From QQVM01 sp964544885 (GTDB lineage Bacteria; Bacteroidota; Bacteroidia; AKYH767-A; 2013-40CM-41-45): 64,000 nucleotides of DNA. Position 1 is the first letter of the stretch; every line of letters begins with the position of its first letter. The stretch is from the NCBI GenBank assembly GCA_964544885.1, contig CAZJDX010000017.1, positions 1-64,000 on the forward strand, written 5' to 3'. Of the stretch, positions 54,985 to 63,255 are shown piece by piece. Below the pieces are notes generated by a model. That model made no database searches, was not told where the DNA came from, and saw only the letters and a program-made list of their open reading frames with translations. A program made the position numbers and the translations under genes.

Positions 54985-56580
54985 CTATCTTGTCAGGATG
55001 AATCGCAGTGCGCTATACTGATCCTCAGACTGGATCCGGATGAAATAAATTCCATCCGGATGAGAACTCAGATCAAGATTCGTACTAAAGACATTATGTA
55101 CTTCACGCTGATCAATAAGTCTGCCCTGATGATCGAATACTGAAATCTCCGCTGTAGCTACCGTATTTTCAAAGAAGATATAGGCAAGTCCTGTTCCCGG
55201 ATTTGGATAAATACTGGCGCCTTCGGTCTCAAGTTTCTGAACTCCGACATTGAAATCAAGGCCGACGGCATAATCTTCCGACTCTCCGGAAAAGAATTCA
55301 AGGCAGGAGCTTGTCGAATCATTCTGGTTTCCCACTAACCTGGCTCTTACCCTCATTCTTGTGGCTCCTGAGGAAGCTGAATTGGGAATAAGCCAGTTAA
55401 CGGTATTGGCAACATTGGCCACTGAAGTAGTACAAACCTGTATCCATTCACCGGGCTCAAAACCTCCGTTCATATCAAAGTCGATCCAGATGGAAACAAT
55501 ATTATTATCATCGGTGGTTACGCTGAAGTCATAAGCCGTACCCCGGACGAGGTTGGCAGAAGTGGTAGGGCTGACAGGCCATATGGAAAATCCGAAACTT
55601 GTAAGTTCATCGCAGGCAGAAGAGTTGTTCAAACCGGTTCCTGCAATGCTTACATTAGTAATATTTCCTGTCACGCCAACACAGGTGATGGTGGTTGCTT
55701 CACAATAGCATCCATTCGAAGGATTCATAATCACCTGCACCGCAACTGAGGTGTCAGATACGCCTGTACAGGTAACAATGCATTGATAGTAGGTAGCGCT
55801 TGCCTGTGTTGTTAAATAGGTACTGGAAGTTGCTCCTGTGATATCCGACCAGGTTGATCCGTCGGGTGAACTTTGCCACTGGTAAGTGAGGTCAATGCCG
55901 ATATCCGCTCCAATCAGTGACAAGGTGAAGTCGTCGCTCGGGCATACTGAAAGATCTGTGGAACTTGCCGCTCCGGCTTCCGGTGGCGAGGTGCAATTGG
56001 CATAAGCAATTACCTGTACATTATCCAAAGCCCACCACCAGTCATAGTCTCCTGTCCATGTAAACCGGACCAGCAAACTGCTTGAACCTATGGCCGCTGA
56101 CAGATTGTAGGTTGAATGCACAGCGGTAGGATAACCATAATCAAGGGAGTCGTAAACTACGGTAACCCAGTTAAGTCCGCCATCGGTTGAATATTCAATG
56201 TGTCGCTTTGCCTCCCCGGTCGGAGGTGCCAGCGACCTGAACTGTTCATCCAATTCAAGGTACAAAGTGGTAGTGACCGTTGAAATGTCGATGGATGGAG
56301 TAGTGAGTGATGCCAGCTCGAGAATACTGTCATTAGTGAGCAGTTCATCACTGTCGAAGATAGCGAAATTAGCATCGAAGCCCGCTCCGGTAATTACCCT
56401 TGCATAAGGATTATTGAACAGCCATAAATTGGCGGCAGGCAAGCCCAGACTGTCATTCGTCCATCCGGCAGGAAGAGTCGCGGAAGAAAAATTTTCCGTA
56501 AATAAAACCTGCGCCTTTGAAGCGCCGGTCATGACCAACATTAAACAAACTGTAGCGAAGAGAAGTAGTTTTTTGTTCAT
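54985..56580 (-). CDS. T9SS-exported multidomain surface protein
   Basis: A 531-residue exported protein. After the signal peptide (ending near SKAQ) comes a MAM-like / choice-of-anchor domain (about 30-195). An Ig-like domain (about 205-285, TYQWQSSPDGSTW) and a GEVED domain (about 290-440, ending ESEDYAVGLDF) follow. A type A T9SS sorting domain closes it (IYPNPGTG at about 455 to the C-terminal TR). The sorting tail sends it across the outer membrane by type IX secretion. Binding or adhesion is likely, but there is no catalytic motif. It starts 19 bases after the trhO stop. Confidence 0.88.
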   Translation of the reverse strand: MNKKLLLFATVCLMLVMTGASKAQVLFTENFSSATLPAGWTNDSLGLPAANLWLFNNPYARVITGAGFDANFAIFDSDELLTNDSILELASLTTPSIDISTVTTTLYLELDEQFRSLAPPTGEAKRHIEYSTDGGLNWVTVVYDSLDYGYPTAVHSTYNLSAAIGSSSLLVRFTWTGDYDWWWALDNVQVIAYANCTSPPEAGAASSTDLSVCPSDDFTLSLIGADIGIDLTYQWQSSPDGSTWSDITGATSSTYLTTQASATYYQCIVTCTGVSDTSVAVQVIMNPSNGCYCEATTITCVGVTGNITNVSIAGTGLNNSSACDELTSFGFSIWPVSPTTSANLVRGTAYDFSVTTDDNNIVSIWIDFDMNGGFEPGEWIQVCTTSVANVANTVNWLIPNSASSGATRMRVRARLVGNQNDSTSSCLEFFSGESEDYAVGLDFNVGVQKLETEGASIYPNPGTGLAYIFFENTVATAEISVFDHQGRLIDQREVHNVFSTNLDLSSHPDGIYFIRIQSEDQYSALRFILTR

Positions 56581-56599
56581 GGTTGTAGGGTTTAAATGG

Positions 56600-57652
56600 T
56601 TAAGTGTTACGGTTCATGCTGATAATATCCTTTAAATTTGGTCTCAATCGACTTTTAAAAATATTCCTGACCGATTCTGCCTGCACTGACTTACGGTATT
56701 TCCGTTGGCTTTCGACCGGCAAGGCAACAATTTCCATACAGGAAGGTGTACAGCAGCCATTCATTTTCTCCGCGCACTTTTCGCATTGAATAAATAAAAG
56801 ATGGCAGGAGTCATTGGCGCAATTGACATGTCTGTCGGAAAGTTCACCGCACTGATGACATTTGCTGATGATCTCTCCGCTGATCCTTTCGCCCAGGCGG
56901 TTATCGAAGACGAAATTCTTTCCAATGAATTTATTCTCCAGCGTTTCCGCCTTCACTTGCCGGGTATAGTGTATGATACCCCCGTTAAGCTGGTTGACGT
57001 CTTCAAATCCATGATGACGGAAATAAGCGCTTGCTTTCTCGCAGCGGATGCCACCCGTGCAGTAAAGAAGGATTTTTTTGTCTTTTTTATCACCAAGGAT
57101 ATCAAGTACCATGGGCAACTCCTGACGAAAAGTGTCGGACTCCGGCAGGATGGCGCCTTTAAAATGTCCCACTTCACTTTCATAATGGTTGCGCATGTCA
57201 ACGACAATGCTGTCGGGATCTTCCATTGCCTCGTTAAACTCCCTGGCGGAGAGATGCCGTCCCACATTGGTCACGTCAAAGCTGTCATCATCCAATCCGT
57301 CAGCTACAATTTTGGTTCTGTTCCTTACGATGAGTTTGTAAAAAGACTTACCGTCATCTTCCACCGCGATCTTCAGATCAATGCCGGCAAAATGAACCGA
57401 GTCGTTCAACCATGTCATGAATTTATCCCATGCCGGCTCAGGTACCGAGATCTGCGCATTGATACCTTCGGTGGCCAGATAGATTCTTCCCAGCACACCG
57501 ATAGAATCCAGTTCACGGTAGATCCGGTCCCTGAGTTCGGGTAATGAGGAAAGACGAACATAGCGATAGAATGAAAGAGTGATCCGGCGGAAGGGTTCCT
57601 GTTCCAACTTTCTTTTAAGGGTTTCCTTGTCGTATTTATTGTGGAGGCGCAT
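56600..57652 (-). CDS. trhO: tRNA uridine hydroxylase (rhodanese-type) TrhO
   Basis: Oxygen-dependent enzyme that makes 5-hydroxyuridine at the wobble position of several tRNAs (YceA family). The 350-residue protein has an N-terminal acylphosphatase-like domain with YLATEGINAQIS, a rhodanese domain with the loop LLYCTGGIRCEKA (Cys198 and Cys204), and a C-terminal Cys-rich region with several CxxC pairs (CHQCGEL, CEKCAEKMNGCC) that may bind zinc. I use the ATG at 57652; an upstream TTG is in frame. The -7 element at 57659-57666 would put the transcript start right at this ATG. Confidence 0.93.
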   Translation of the reverse strand: MRLHNKYDKETLKRKLEQEPFRRITLSFYRYVRLSSLPELRDRIYRELDSIGVLGRIYLATEGINAQISVPEPAWDKFMTWLNDSVHFAGIDLKIAVEDDGKSFYKLIVRNRTKIVADGLDDDSFDVTNVGRHLSAREFNEAMEDPDSIVVDMRNHYESEVGHFKGAILPESDTFRQELPMVLDILGDKKDKKILLYCTGGIRCEKASAYFRHHGFEDVNQLNGGIIHYTRQVKAETLENKFIGKNFVFDNRLGERISGEIISKCHQCGELSDRHVNCANDSCHLLFIQCEKCAEKMNGCCTPSCMEIVALPVESQRKYRKSVQAESVRNIFKSRLRPNLKDIISMNRNT

Positions 57653-57658
57653 AATCAC

Positions 57659-57666
57659 CAAAGATA
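57659..57666 (-). promoter_or_regulatory. -7 element (TATCTTTG) almost touching trhO
   Basis: Exact TAnnTTTG match read leftward, six bases before the trhO ATG. It implies a leaderless or nearly leaderless mRNA, as at 12682. The -33 part is weak. Confidence 0.45.
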
Positions 57667-57714
57667 AAAAATCCAAGAATCCGGAAAAATCAGATTTTAT
57701 TCTGAAAACAGCCT

Positions 57715-57945
57715 TTACTCAGACTTACGGTTCTTCCACCAGTAAAAGGCGCCAATGGCACCAATGAGGTATGGAACTGCCAGGAGGTATAAAATACCTG
57801 AATTCAGCGACCGGCCAACCTTATTGCTGTGGCTCTCGTGGTTGGTCTCCGCTACCCTGCGGCACATGGAACACTGGGCAGAGGCTGGTAATGTCCCCAG
57901 GGCCAGCAACAACAAGGTGTATAAAAAGAGAATCGCTTTTTTCAA
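57715..57945 (-). CDS. Small exported membrane protein of the oxidase locus
   Basis: A protein of about 76 residues: signal-like hydrophobic start, then AQCSMCRRVAET (CxxC), a short linker and one C-terminal membrane segment. No ATG is available; the best start is TTG at 57945, two bases after the stop of the DUF420 gene, suggesting coupling. A longer frame from 58029 would overlap that gene heavily. Its constant place in Bacteroidota oxidase clusters and the CxxC hint at a role in oxidase assembly or copper handling, but this is inference. Confidence 0.65.
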   Translation of the reverse strand: MKKAILFLYTLLLLALGTLPASAQCSMCRRVAETNHESHSNKVGRSLNSGILYLLAVPYLIGAIGAFYWWKNRKSE

Positions 57946-57947
57946 GT

Positions 57948-58481
57948 TCAGTACCTGTAGTAAGGTGATATCATCAGGTAAACAATCACACCGCTGATTG
58001 TAACATAAATCCATACAGGGAAAGACCAACGGACAATTTTACGGTGAGCCTGTACCTGATTTGTCAAACCACGATACAAAGATATTAAAACCAGGGGTAA
58101 TACAAGGGTGGCCAGGATGATATGGGTGAGCAGAATGAACAGGTAAAACGGACGCATCGGATTGTCGGCCGGATACCTTGTTTCCACTCCAAACGAATGA
58201 AAAGTGACATAACTCAGGAGAAATACAGTGGAAAGTATGCAGGCGGTGAGGTTGAGGCGCTTGTGGATGTTCACTTTTTTGCGTCTGATGAAATAATAAG
58301 AAATCAGCAGCAGGATCGTGGTGATCGCGTTCAGTGAGGCATTAAAGGCCGGAAGTTTTTTCGCCCATCCAGGTATGGACTCGGCTTTTGGAACGCTTCC
58401 CAGGTACAGCACAAGCAGGAAGACGGCAGCGGAAATAATCCAGATCAGCCGGAGATACAACTTATTCTTATCAGAAAACAT
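57948..58481 (-). CDS. DUF420 membrane protein
   Basis: A 177-residue protein with five predicted membrane segments and conserved His (in VTFHSFG and LLTHIILATLV). DUF420 proteins are regularly found with haem-copper oxidase and SCO genes and may act in oxidase assembly; mechanism unknown. It lies between the SCO gene and the small CxxC protein in one leftward operon. Confidence 0.87.
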   Translation of the reverse strand: MFSDKNKLYLRLIWIISAAVFLLVLYLGSVPKAESIPGWAKKLPAFNASLNAITTILLLISYYFIRRKKVNIHKRLNLTACILSTVFLLSYVTFHSFGVETRYPADNPMRPFYLFILLTHIILATLVLPLVLISLYRGLTNQVQAHRKIVRWSFPVWIYVTISGVIVYLMISPYYRY

Positions 58482-58523
58482 TCGTTTTAGTATATATATA
58501 GAGTTATAAGAAGTAAATCCGCA

Positions 58524-59183
58524 TCAGTTCTTCCTCTCCTCCTCAAACCTCAGCAATTTTATCTTTTCGAACAACGAATCCACTTCGAGATGTGAAGTGC
58601 CGTCAACCATCGCCCTTATCCTTCTTTGCTTGTCCAGGAGTATAAGGTCCTGACTGTGAAAAAAGTCATCAGCACCTTCCACCTTTGCTGCAGAGACCAG
58701 GAATCCTTCTCTCGCGAGTTCATAGATTGAATCTTTGTCTCCGGTAAGGAACCACCACCTTGAATTGTCAGCACCAGCTGCTTTTGCATAGGATGCCAGT
58801 ACAGGAACAGAATCATTTTCAGGATCAATCGTGATGGAAAGCAGCTGCACATCCTTATCCGATCCGGTCTTGCTCTGAAGACGGGCCATCTGGCTTGTCA
58901 TGTCCGGACAAACCGTTTTACACGTGCTGAAGAAAAAATTAGCGACGATCATCTTACCTTCAAGGTCTTTGTCAGTTACCGTCCGCCCTTCCTGATTGAC
59001 AAGAGAGAATGAACCCAGCTTATGATAGGAAGTGTCGCCACCGGCACTGATGGTAACAGGGCCAAAGTAAGGAAGGGTTCTGAAATGATTCTTCCCTGTT
59101 ATCAGGACAAGCCAGAATGCAACAGGGAAGAGGATGATCAGAAACGGAATGACTACCTTTTTCCAGGCAGGTTTACTCATCAT
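58524..59183 (-). CDS. SCO1/SenC-type copper chaperone
   Basis: Membrane-anchored thioredoxin-fold protein that delivers copper to the CuA site of cytochrome oxidase. An N-terminal membrane segment (about 10-28) precedes a SCO domain with the copper ligands Cys88 and Cys92 in STCKTVCPD and His175 in DDFFHSQD. All three ligands are intact. Length 219 residues. Fifth gene of the oxidase operon, nine bases after subunit IV. Confidence 0.93.
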   Translation of the reverse strand: MMSKPAWKKVVIPFLIILFPVAFWLVLITGKNHFRTLPYFGPVTISAGGDTSYHKLGSFSLVNQEGRTVTDKDLEGKMIVANFFFSTCKTVCPDMTSQMARLQSKTGSDKDVQLLSITIDPENDSVPVLASYAKAAGADNSRWWFLTGDKDSIYELAREGFLVSAAKVEGADDFFHSQDLILLDKQRRIRAMVDGTSHLEVDSLFEKIKLLRFEEERKN

Positions 59184-59191
59184 GCTGAATA

Positions 59192-59530
59192 TTAACCGGG
59201 AATCAGTCCCAGCATGGTACCTTCATACAGACAGATGAAGATCAGGTACACAATGAGTACAAAGGGAAGAAGGACGCTCCACTGGAATGGAATCACCTCA
59301 AACTTGAGGTGCATGAAATACCCGACGATATAATAAGCCTTTACAATGGTAAGCACCACGAAGGTCCAGATCAGAATGGTATGAGGTATGGCTGTAAAAG
59401 AGATGCCTACTTCAAAAAGGGTAACACCCAAAAGGATCCAGAACACCTTCCAGATCATTTTTGTATTTAATGCGCTGTGTGCTTTCTCTTCGCTTTCGTG
59501 AGAGACAACTTCGTGATGGATATCAGACAT
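59192..59530 (-). CDS. Cytochrome oxidase subunit IV (CyoD-like)
   Basis: A 112-residue protein with three membrane segments of the COX4/CyoD type (NTKMIWKVFWILLGVTLFEV... and AYYIVGYFMHLKFE). It stabilises the oxidase core. Placed after two subunit III genes and before SCO. Confidence 0.88.
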   Translation of the reverse strand: MSDIHHEVVSHESEEKAHSALNTKMIWKVFWILLGVTLFEVGISFTAIPHTILIWTFVVLTIVKAYYIVGYFMHLKFEVIPFQWSVLLPFVLIVYLIFICLYEGTMLGLIPG

Positions 59531-59558
59531 GTTTTAAGCTTTTTTGACAGGTGTTAAA

Positions 59559-60371
59559 TCAAACGAGATAGAAGAAGGTAAAGACGAATACCCAGACGAG
59601 GTCAACGAAGTGCCAATACAGACCTACCTTCTCAACCAGTTCATAATCTTTTTTCCGGTCGAGAAAGCCCTGATAGACCAGGATAAAGACAATAATATTG
59701 ATGACGACTCCGCTAAAGACGTGGAAGCCGTGAAATCCGGTGATGAAGAAGAAGAAGTTTCCAAAAAGAGGAACGTTTCCGTATTCATTCTCCGTCAGGT
59801 TGGCTCCTTTGATGTTCTTAACGGCTGTAGCCTTCAGGGCTTCGGCTTCCGCACCTTCCACTACCGTCCTGTCATGAAATTTCAGGACACCGGGTTCAAG
59901 ATAATCGGTGCGGGCAAAGCGTCCGTCAGCCAGGATATAAGATCCTTCCGGAGAACCTTTAATAAAGTGGTACCACTCCCAGGCCTGGGAGCCAAGGAAC
60001 AAAAATCCGCCAACGATGGTCCAGCCGAGCCATTTCAATACCGACTTTCTCTTCATACTGTGTCCGGCATCCACGGCGAGTACCATGGTAACAGAGGACA
60101 TGATGAGAATAAAGGTCATCAGACCTACGTACATCAAGGGTACATGGGCATGAATGAAAGGGAAGTGCGTGAACACATCGCCCGGCCTGGGCCAGATCTC
60201 CGGAAACCGGTGACGCATGGCGCCGTAGGCGATCAGCAGGCTGGAGAAGGTAAAGGCATCGGATATGAGAAATATCCACATATAAAGTTTTCCCCAACGC
60301 ATGGAGAAGGGAGCATTCCCTCCGCCCCAAACCTTATTGCCAGATGATGTTACAGCTGATTGATTTGCCAT
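59559..60371 (-). CDS. Cytochrome c oxidase subunit III, long form
   Basis: A 270-residue haem-copper oxidase subunit III with seven predicted membrane segments. Between segments there is a roughly 65-residue periplasmic or cytoplasmic insertion (about residues 130-195, LADGRFARTDYLEPG...) that looks typical of Bacteroidota homologues. Conserved FITGFHGFHVFSG and the C-terminal YWHFVDLVWVFVF are clear. Follows the shorter subunit III paralogue by 50 bases. Confidence 0.93.
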   Translation of the reverse strand: MANQSAVTSSGNKVWGGGNAPFSMRWGKLYMWIFLISDAFTFSSLLIAYGAMRHRFPEIWPRPGDVFTHFPFIHAHVPLMYVGLMTFILIMSSVTMVLAVDAGHSMKRKSVLKWLGWTIVGGFLFLGSQAWEWYHFIKGSPEGSYILADGRFARTDYLEPGVLKFHDRTVVEGAEAEALKATAVKNIKGANLTENEYGNVPLFGNFFFFITGFHGFHVFSGVVINIIVFILVYQGFLDRKKDYELVEKVGLYWHFVDLVWVFVFTFFYLV

Positions 60372-60421
60372 GAATTAAAAATCTATTGTGTTGATACGTT
60401 TTTGTGTGTGACAGGTTCTTT

Positions 60422-61075
60422 TTACCGGATGTAAAGTAAAAAGAAAAATAAATACAGCCATAAGCCTCCCATGAAATGCCAGTATATTGTACACATTTTC
60501 ACGCCGTTGAATTGAGTAGAAGAGTATTTCCCGGCTGCTGCGCGTGAAAGTACAATAAATAATGCAAGTAATCCCGCCAGCAAATGCAGCACATGTAAAC
60601 CAGTAATTACATATAAGAATGAACCGGCAACATTTCCGGCCTCACCCGCCTGCTCTGCTGTTTCAGTACCTGATGGTATATAAGTATAGTCTGCTTTGAC
60701 ATCCTTGATTTTTCCGGTAAAGGCTATGCCCTGATTAAAGAGTTCAGACCAGGCGATATACTGGCTCACCATGAAAGCGATTCCCATCAGGGCGGTGAGG
60801 ATAAGCGCGGTCATCGTGTTTTTCAACTGATCTTTTCTGACCGCATTCAGCGCCAGTTGCATTGGAATACTGCTCAATACAATGATAAGGGTACTGATCC
60901 AGAAAGTCTGAGGCAAGGCAAACTCCACCCATTTTCCTTCTCCCTGTCTTACTATATAACCCGAAGTCAATCCGGCGAACAGCATCACAATGCTGATGAT
61001 CGCCATGAAGACCAGCCCTCGCTTTGCCTGCTGTGAATTCTCCTTTGTTTTATTTCCTTGCATCGCCAGTTCCAT
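60422..61075 (-). CDS. Cytochrome c oxidase subunit III, short form
   Basis: A 217-residue paralogue of the next gene with five membrane segments. Conserved VITGLHVLHLLAG and the C-terminal YWHFMGGLWLYLFFFL are visible. It follows ctaB by six bases. The pair of unequal subunit III genes is a known arrangement in Bacteroidota oxidase clusters. The start may be the ATG at 61075 or the one four codons later. Confidence 0.9.
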   Translation of the reverse strand: MELAMQGNKTKENSQQAKRGLVFMAIISIVMLFAGLTSGYIVRQGEGKWVEFALPQTFWISTLIIVLSSIPMQLALNAVRKDQLKNTMTALILTALMGIAFMVSQYIAWSELFNQGIAFTGKIKDVKADYTYIPSGTETAEQAGEAGNVAGSFLYVITGLHVLHLLAGLLALFIVLSRAAAGKYSSTQFNGVKMCTIYWHFMGGLWLYLFFFLLYIR

Positions 61076-61081
61076 ATATCA

Positions 61082-61981
61082 TCAAAATAGTTTATCGATC
61101 ATCCACACAATCTGGACAAGAGGCAGATAAATAAAAGATCCGAACATGAGTTTCTGCGCCTGCTTCATCTCGCCCTGCCTGTAAAGATTCAGACTTTGAA
61201 GGGTAAACAAAATTCCAAACAAGACCATCAGCAGAGTTGTCAGCGTTCCTGTAAAACCGAAGAATTGAGGAAGTAATGCCATGGGTACAAGGCAAATGGT
61301 GTAAACGAGGGTCTGGAATGCCGATTTCCTGTCTCTCCCTCCCGGTGATGGCAACATCCTGAATCCGGCGCGCATGTAATCGTCGTGCATCACCCAGGCT
61401 ATGGCCCAAAAATGAGGGAACTGCCAGATAAATTGGTTTGCGTACAAGATCATTCCTTCCAGACCTACCGAACCGTTTTGTGCTATCCAACCAAGCAAGG
61501 GTGGAAAAGCACCCGGTATGGCGCCGATAAATACCGAGAAGGAAGTTATGCGTTTGGCCGGGGTATAAACGGCCACATAGATCAATAAGGATAATAAACT
61601 CAATACTCCACATAATGGATTGATTGCCAGCCATAAAATCCCTACTCCCAGGACGGCCATCAGGATGCAGGCAAGCATAGCCTCGCTGACACTCATTCTG
61701 CCTGCAGGTAAGGGACGGTTCGCGGTCCGCTCCATTAACTTATCAAGATCCTTCTCGATGATCTGATTAAAACCATTTGATGCACCGGTTACCATGAAAC
61801 CGCCCAACATCAGTAATCCCAATTTCATCCACGAAAAGCCTGGGCCTGAGGCAATAATAAAACCCATGGCGGCTGAAAAGACTACAAGAGCCGACAGCCT
61901 GAACTTGGTGAGCAGGAGGTAATCCTGAACCTTGGAAGAAAAAGACACTGGTTGGGTGAGTGTCAAGGATTTATCAGACAT
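61082..61981 (-). CDS. ctaB: Protohaem IX farnesyltransferase (haem O synthase)
   Basis: UbiA-type prenyltransferase that attaches a farnesyl group to haem B, giving haem O for the oxidase. The 299-residue protein has about nine membrane segments and the two Asp-rich motifs: NGFNQIIEKDLDKLMERTANRPLP and the second around MHDDYMRAGFRMLP. First gene of the oxidase operon, which runs ctaB, subunit III short, subunit III long, subunit IV, SCO, DUF420, CxxC protein. A TAAACTTG sequence about 30 bases upstream is a possible, imperfect -7 box. Confidence 0.94.
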   Translation of the reverse strand: MSDKSLTLTQPVSFSSKVQDYLLLTKFRLSALVVFSAAMGFIIASGPGFSWMKLGLLMLGGFMVTGASNGFNQIIEKDLDKLMERTANRPLPAGRMSVSEAMLACILMAVLGVGILWLAINPLCGVLSLLSLLIYVAVYTPAKRITSFSVFIGAIPGAFPPLLGWIAQNGSVGLEGMILYANQFIWQFPHFWAIAWVMHDDYMRAGFRMLPSPGGRDRKSAFQTLVYTICLVPMALLPQFFGFTGTLTTLLMVLFGILFTLQSLNLYRQGEMKQAQKLMFGSFIYLPLVQIVWMIDKLF

Positions 61982-62033
61982 GCCCTGAGTGAATGGGTCT
62001 GCAAGTTTATCAAAATCCTTCGATTCAAAAAAA

Positions 62034-63248
62034 TCAAATCACATCTTCCCGCAGCACCAGGCTGAGCTTTTCATCGCTGATCTCTGCAGCTGCAGCCTGT
62101 CCAAGCAATTTATCGATCACCGGTATGAGTGAATCGTTGATGTGCTCACGAATAAAATATTGTTCAATCAGGCGTCTGTTTTTACCGGAACGCAAGGTAT
62201 CTCTGTTTCTCAGTGCGGTGAGCAGCATGCCCAGGGACGCGGAATCCTCCTCCTCTACTATATAAGTATTGTCAAACTGCAGAAGAAAATTTTTTGCTTC
62301 ACCCGAACCGTGAAAGAGGACAGGTAATCCGGTGGACAAATATTCGAACAATTTGGAAGGAATTGCGCTTCGGTAATTGACTCCAAGTCTTGCGAACAAG
62401 ACCGAGGAACTCTGGTAAAAAGGCAAGACCCTGCTCCATTTGAGTTTACCATGGAGATGCACATTGCTGATGCCTTGATTTCGGACCAACTGATGAAGCT
62501 TTTTTATTTCAATACCATCGCCAATGATATTCAGTTTTACATCGGGCATATTTTTAACACAGTCGACGAGAGGATAAAGATCCTGTCCGTTACCCACATT
62601 GCCTACGTAGGTTATCACGAAGGGGGAATTACCGCCATGGTATTTAAGTGAAGTAAGTTTTTCGAATCGCTCAGCGGAAATACCATTGCTCAAAATGCTG
62701 ATCCGCGTATGGTCAAGGCCGGTATTGGTCAGGATCCAATCCATTTCAGCCTGGTTAGTCACCGTCACGTGATCGTATTTGGCGATAAAGCGGCAGGCAA
62801 GTTTTTGAAATTGCTTTCTGATGAATGACTGTATTCCGTTTCTATCCGGCAGGTAGCACCAGACCAGATCCCGGACATCGGCTATCTTTTTACCCTTGGC
62901 TCCGAAAAGAGTAGCCACCGGAAGAAGAAACATGTAAGGTGTGGTAATCAGCGTCAGGTCGGCTGCTGATGCGGCAGCTTTCCGGCAAAGAACGATTGAA
63001 TAGTACAATTCGTAGAGCGCTCTGATGAAAAAAAGCGATTTGGGATAAAGAGGGAGATTGGTGGAATGAACCGTCACATTATCGGCGACCTGCATTTCCT
63101 TTTCATGCGCCTTTTTTCCTCTTTCAGTAAGGGTGAAAACGTTGACCTTATATTCGGCGGATAAAGTACTCACGATCGCATCTATGCGATGAGCAGCCGC
63201 CGTTATTTCCGGCGTAAAGTGCGGGGTTATGACATTGACAATTTTCAA
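62034..63248 (-). CDS. Group 4 glycosyltransferase
   Basis: A 404-residue GT-B glycosyltransferase, GT4-like. The N-terminal domain begins MKIVNVITPHFTPEITAAAHR and the C-terminal domain has NIIGDGIEIKKL and the donor-binding loop PSKLFEYLSTGLPVLF with the E-x7-type motif. It should transfer a nucleotide-sugar residue onto a lipid-linked glycan or polysaccharide. The start is TTG at 63248, supported by a good GAGGAG just upstream; no ATG is suitable. It begins seven bases after the heparinase-like stop, so the two are coupled. Confidence 0.88.
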   Translation of the reverse strand: MKIVNVITPHFTPEITAAAHRIDAIVSTLSAEYKVNVFTLTERGKKAHEKEMQVADNVTVHSTNLPLYPKSLFFIRALYELYYSIVLCRKAAASAADLTLITTPYMFLLPVATLFGAKGKKIADVRDLVWCYLPDRNGIQSFIRKQFQKLACRFIAKYDHVTVTNQAEMDWILTNTGLDHTRISILSNGISAERFEKLTSLKYHGGNSPFVITYVGNVGNGQDLYPLVDCVKNMPDVKLNIIGDGIEIKKLHQLVRNQGISNVHLHGKLKWSRVLPFYQSSSVLFARLGVNYRSAIPSKLFEYLSTGLPVLFHGSGEAKNFLLQFDNTYIVEEEDSASLGMLLTALRNRDTLRSGKNRRLIEQYFIREHINDSLIPVIDKLLGQAAAAEISDEKLSLVLREDVI

Positions 63249-63255
63249 GGACTCC

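Noticed and set aside
56801..57544. Open frame of 247 codons opposite trhO
   Set aside because: It mirrors trhO codon structure. trhO has intact rhodanese and Cys-rich motifs, and the antisense frame has none.
59544..60347. Long open frame (267 codons) opposite the long subunit III gene
   Set aside because: The real gene on the - strand has clear oxidase motifs. The antisense product is highly charged and unrelated to anything known.
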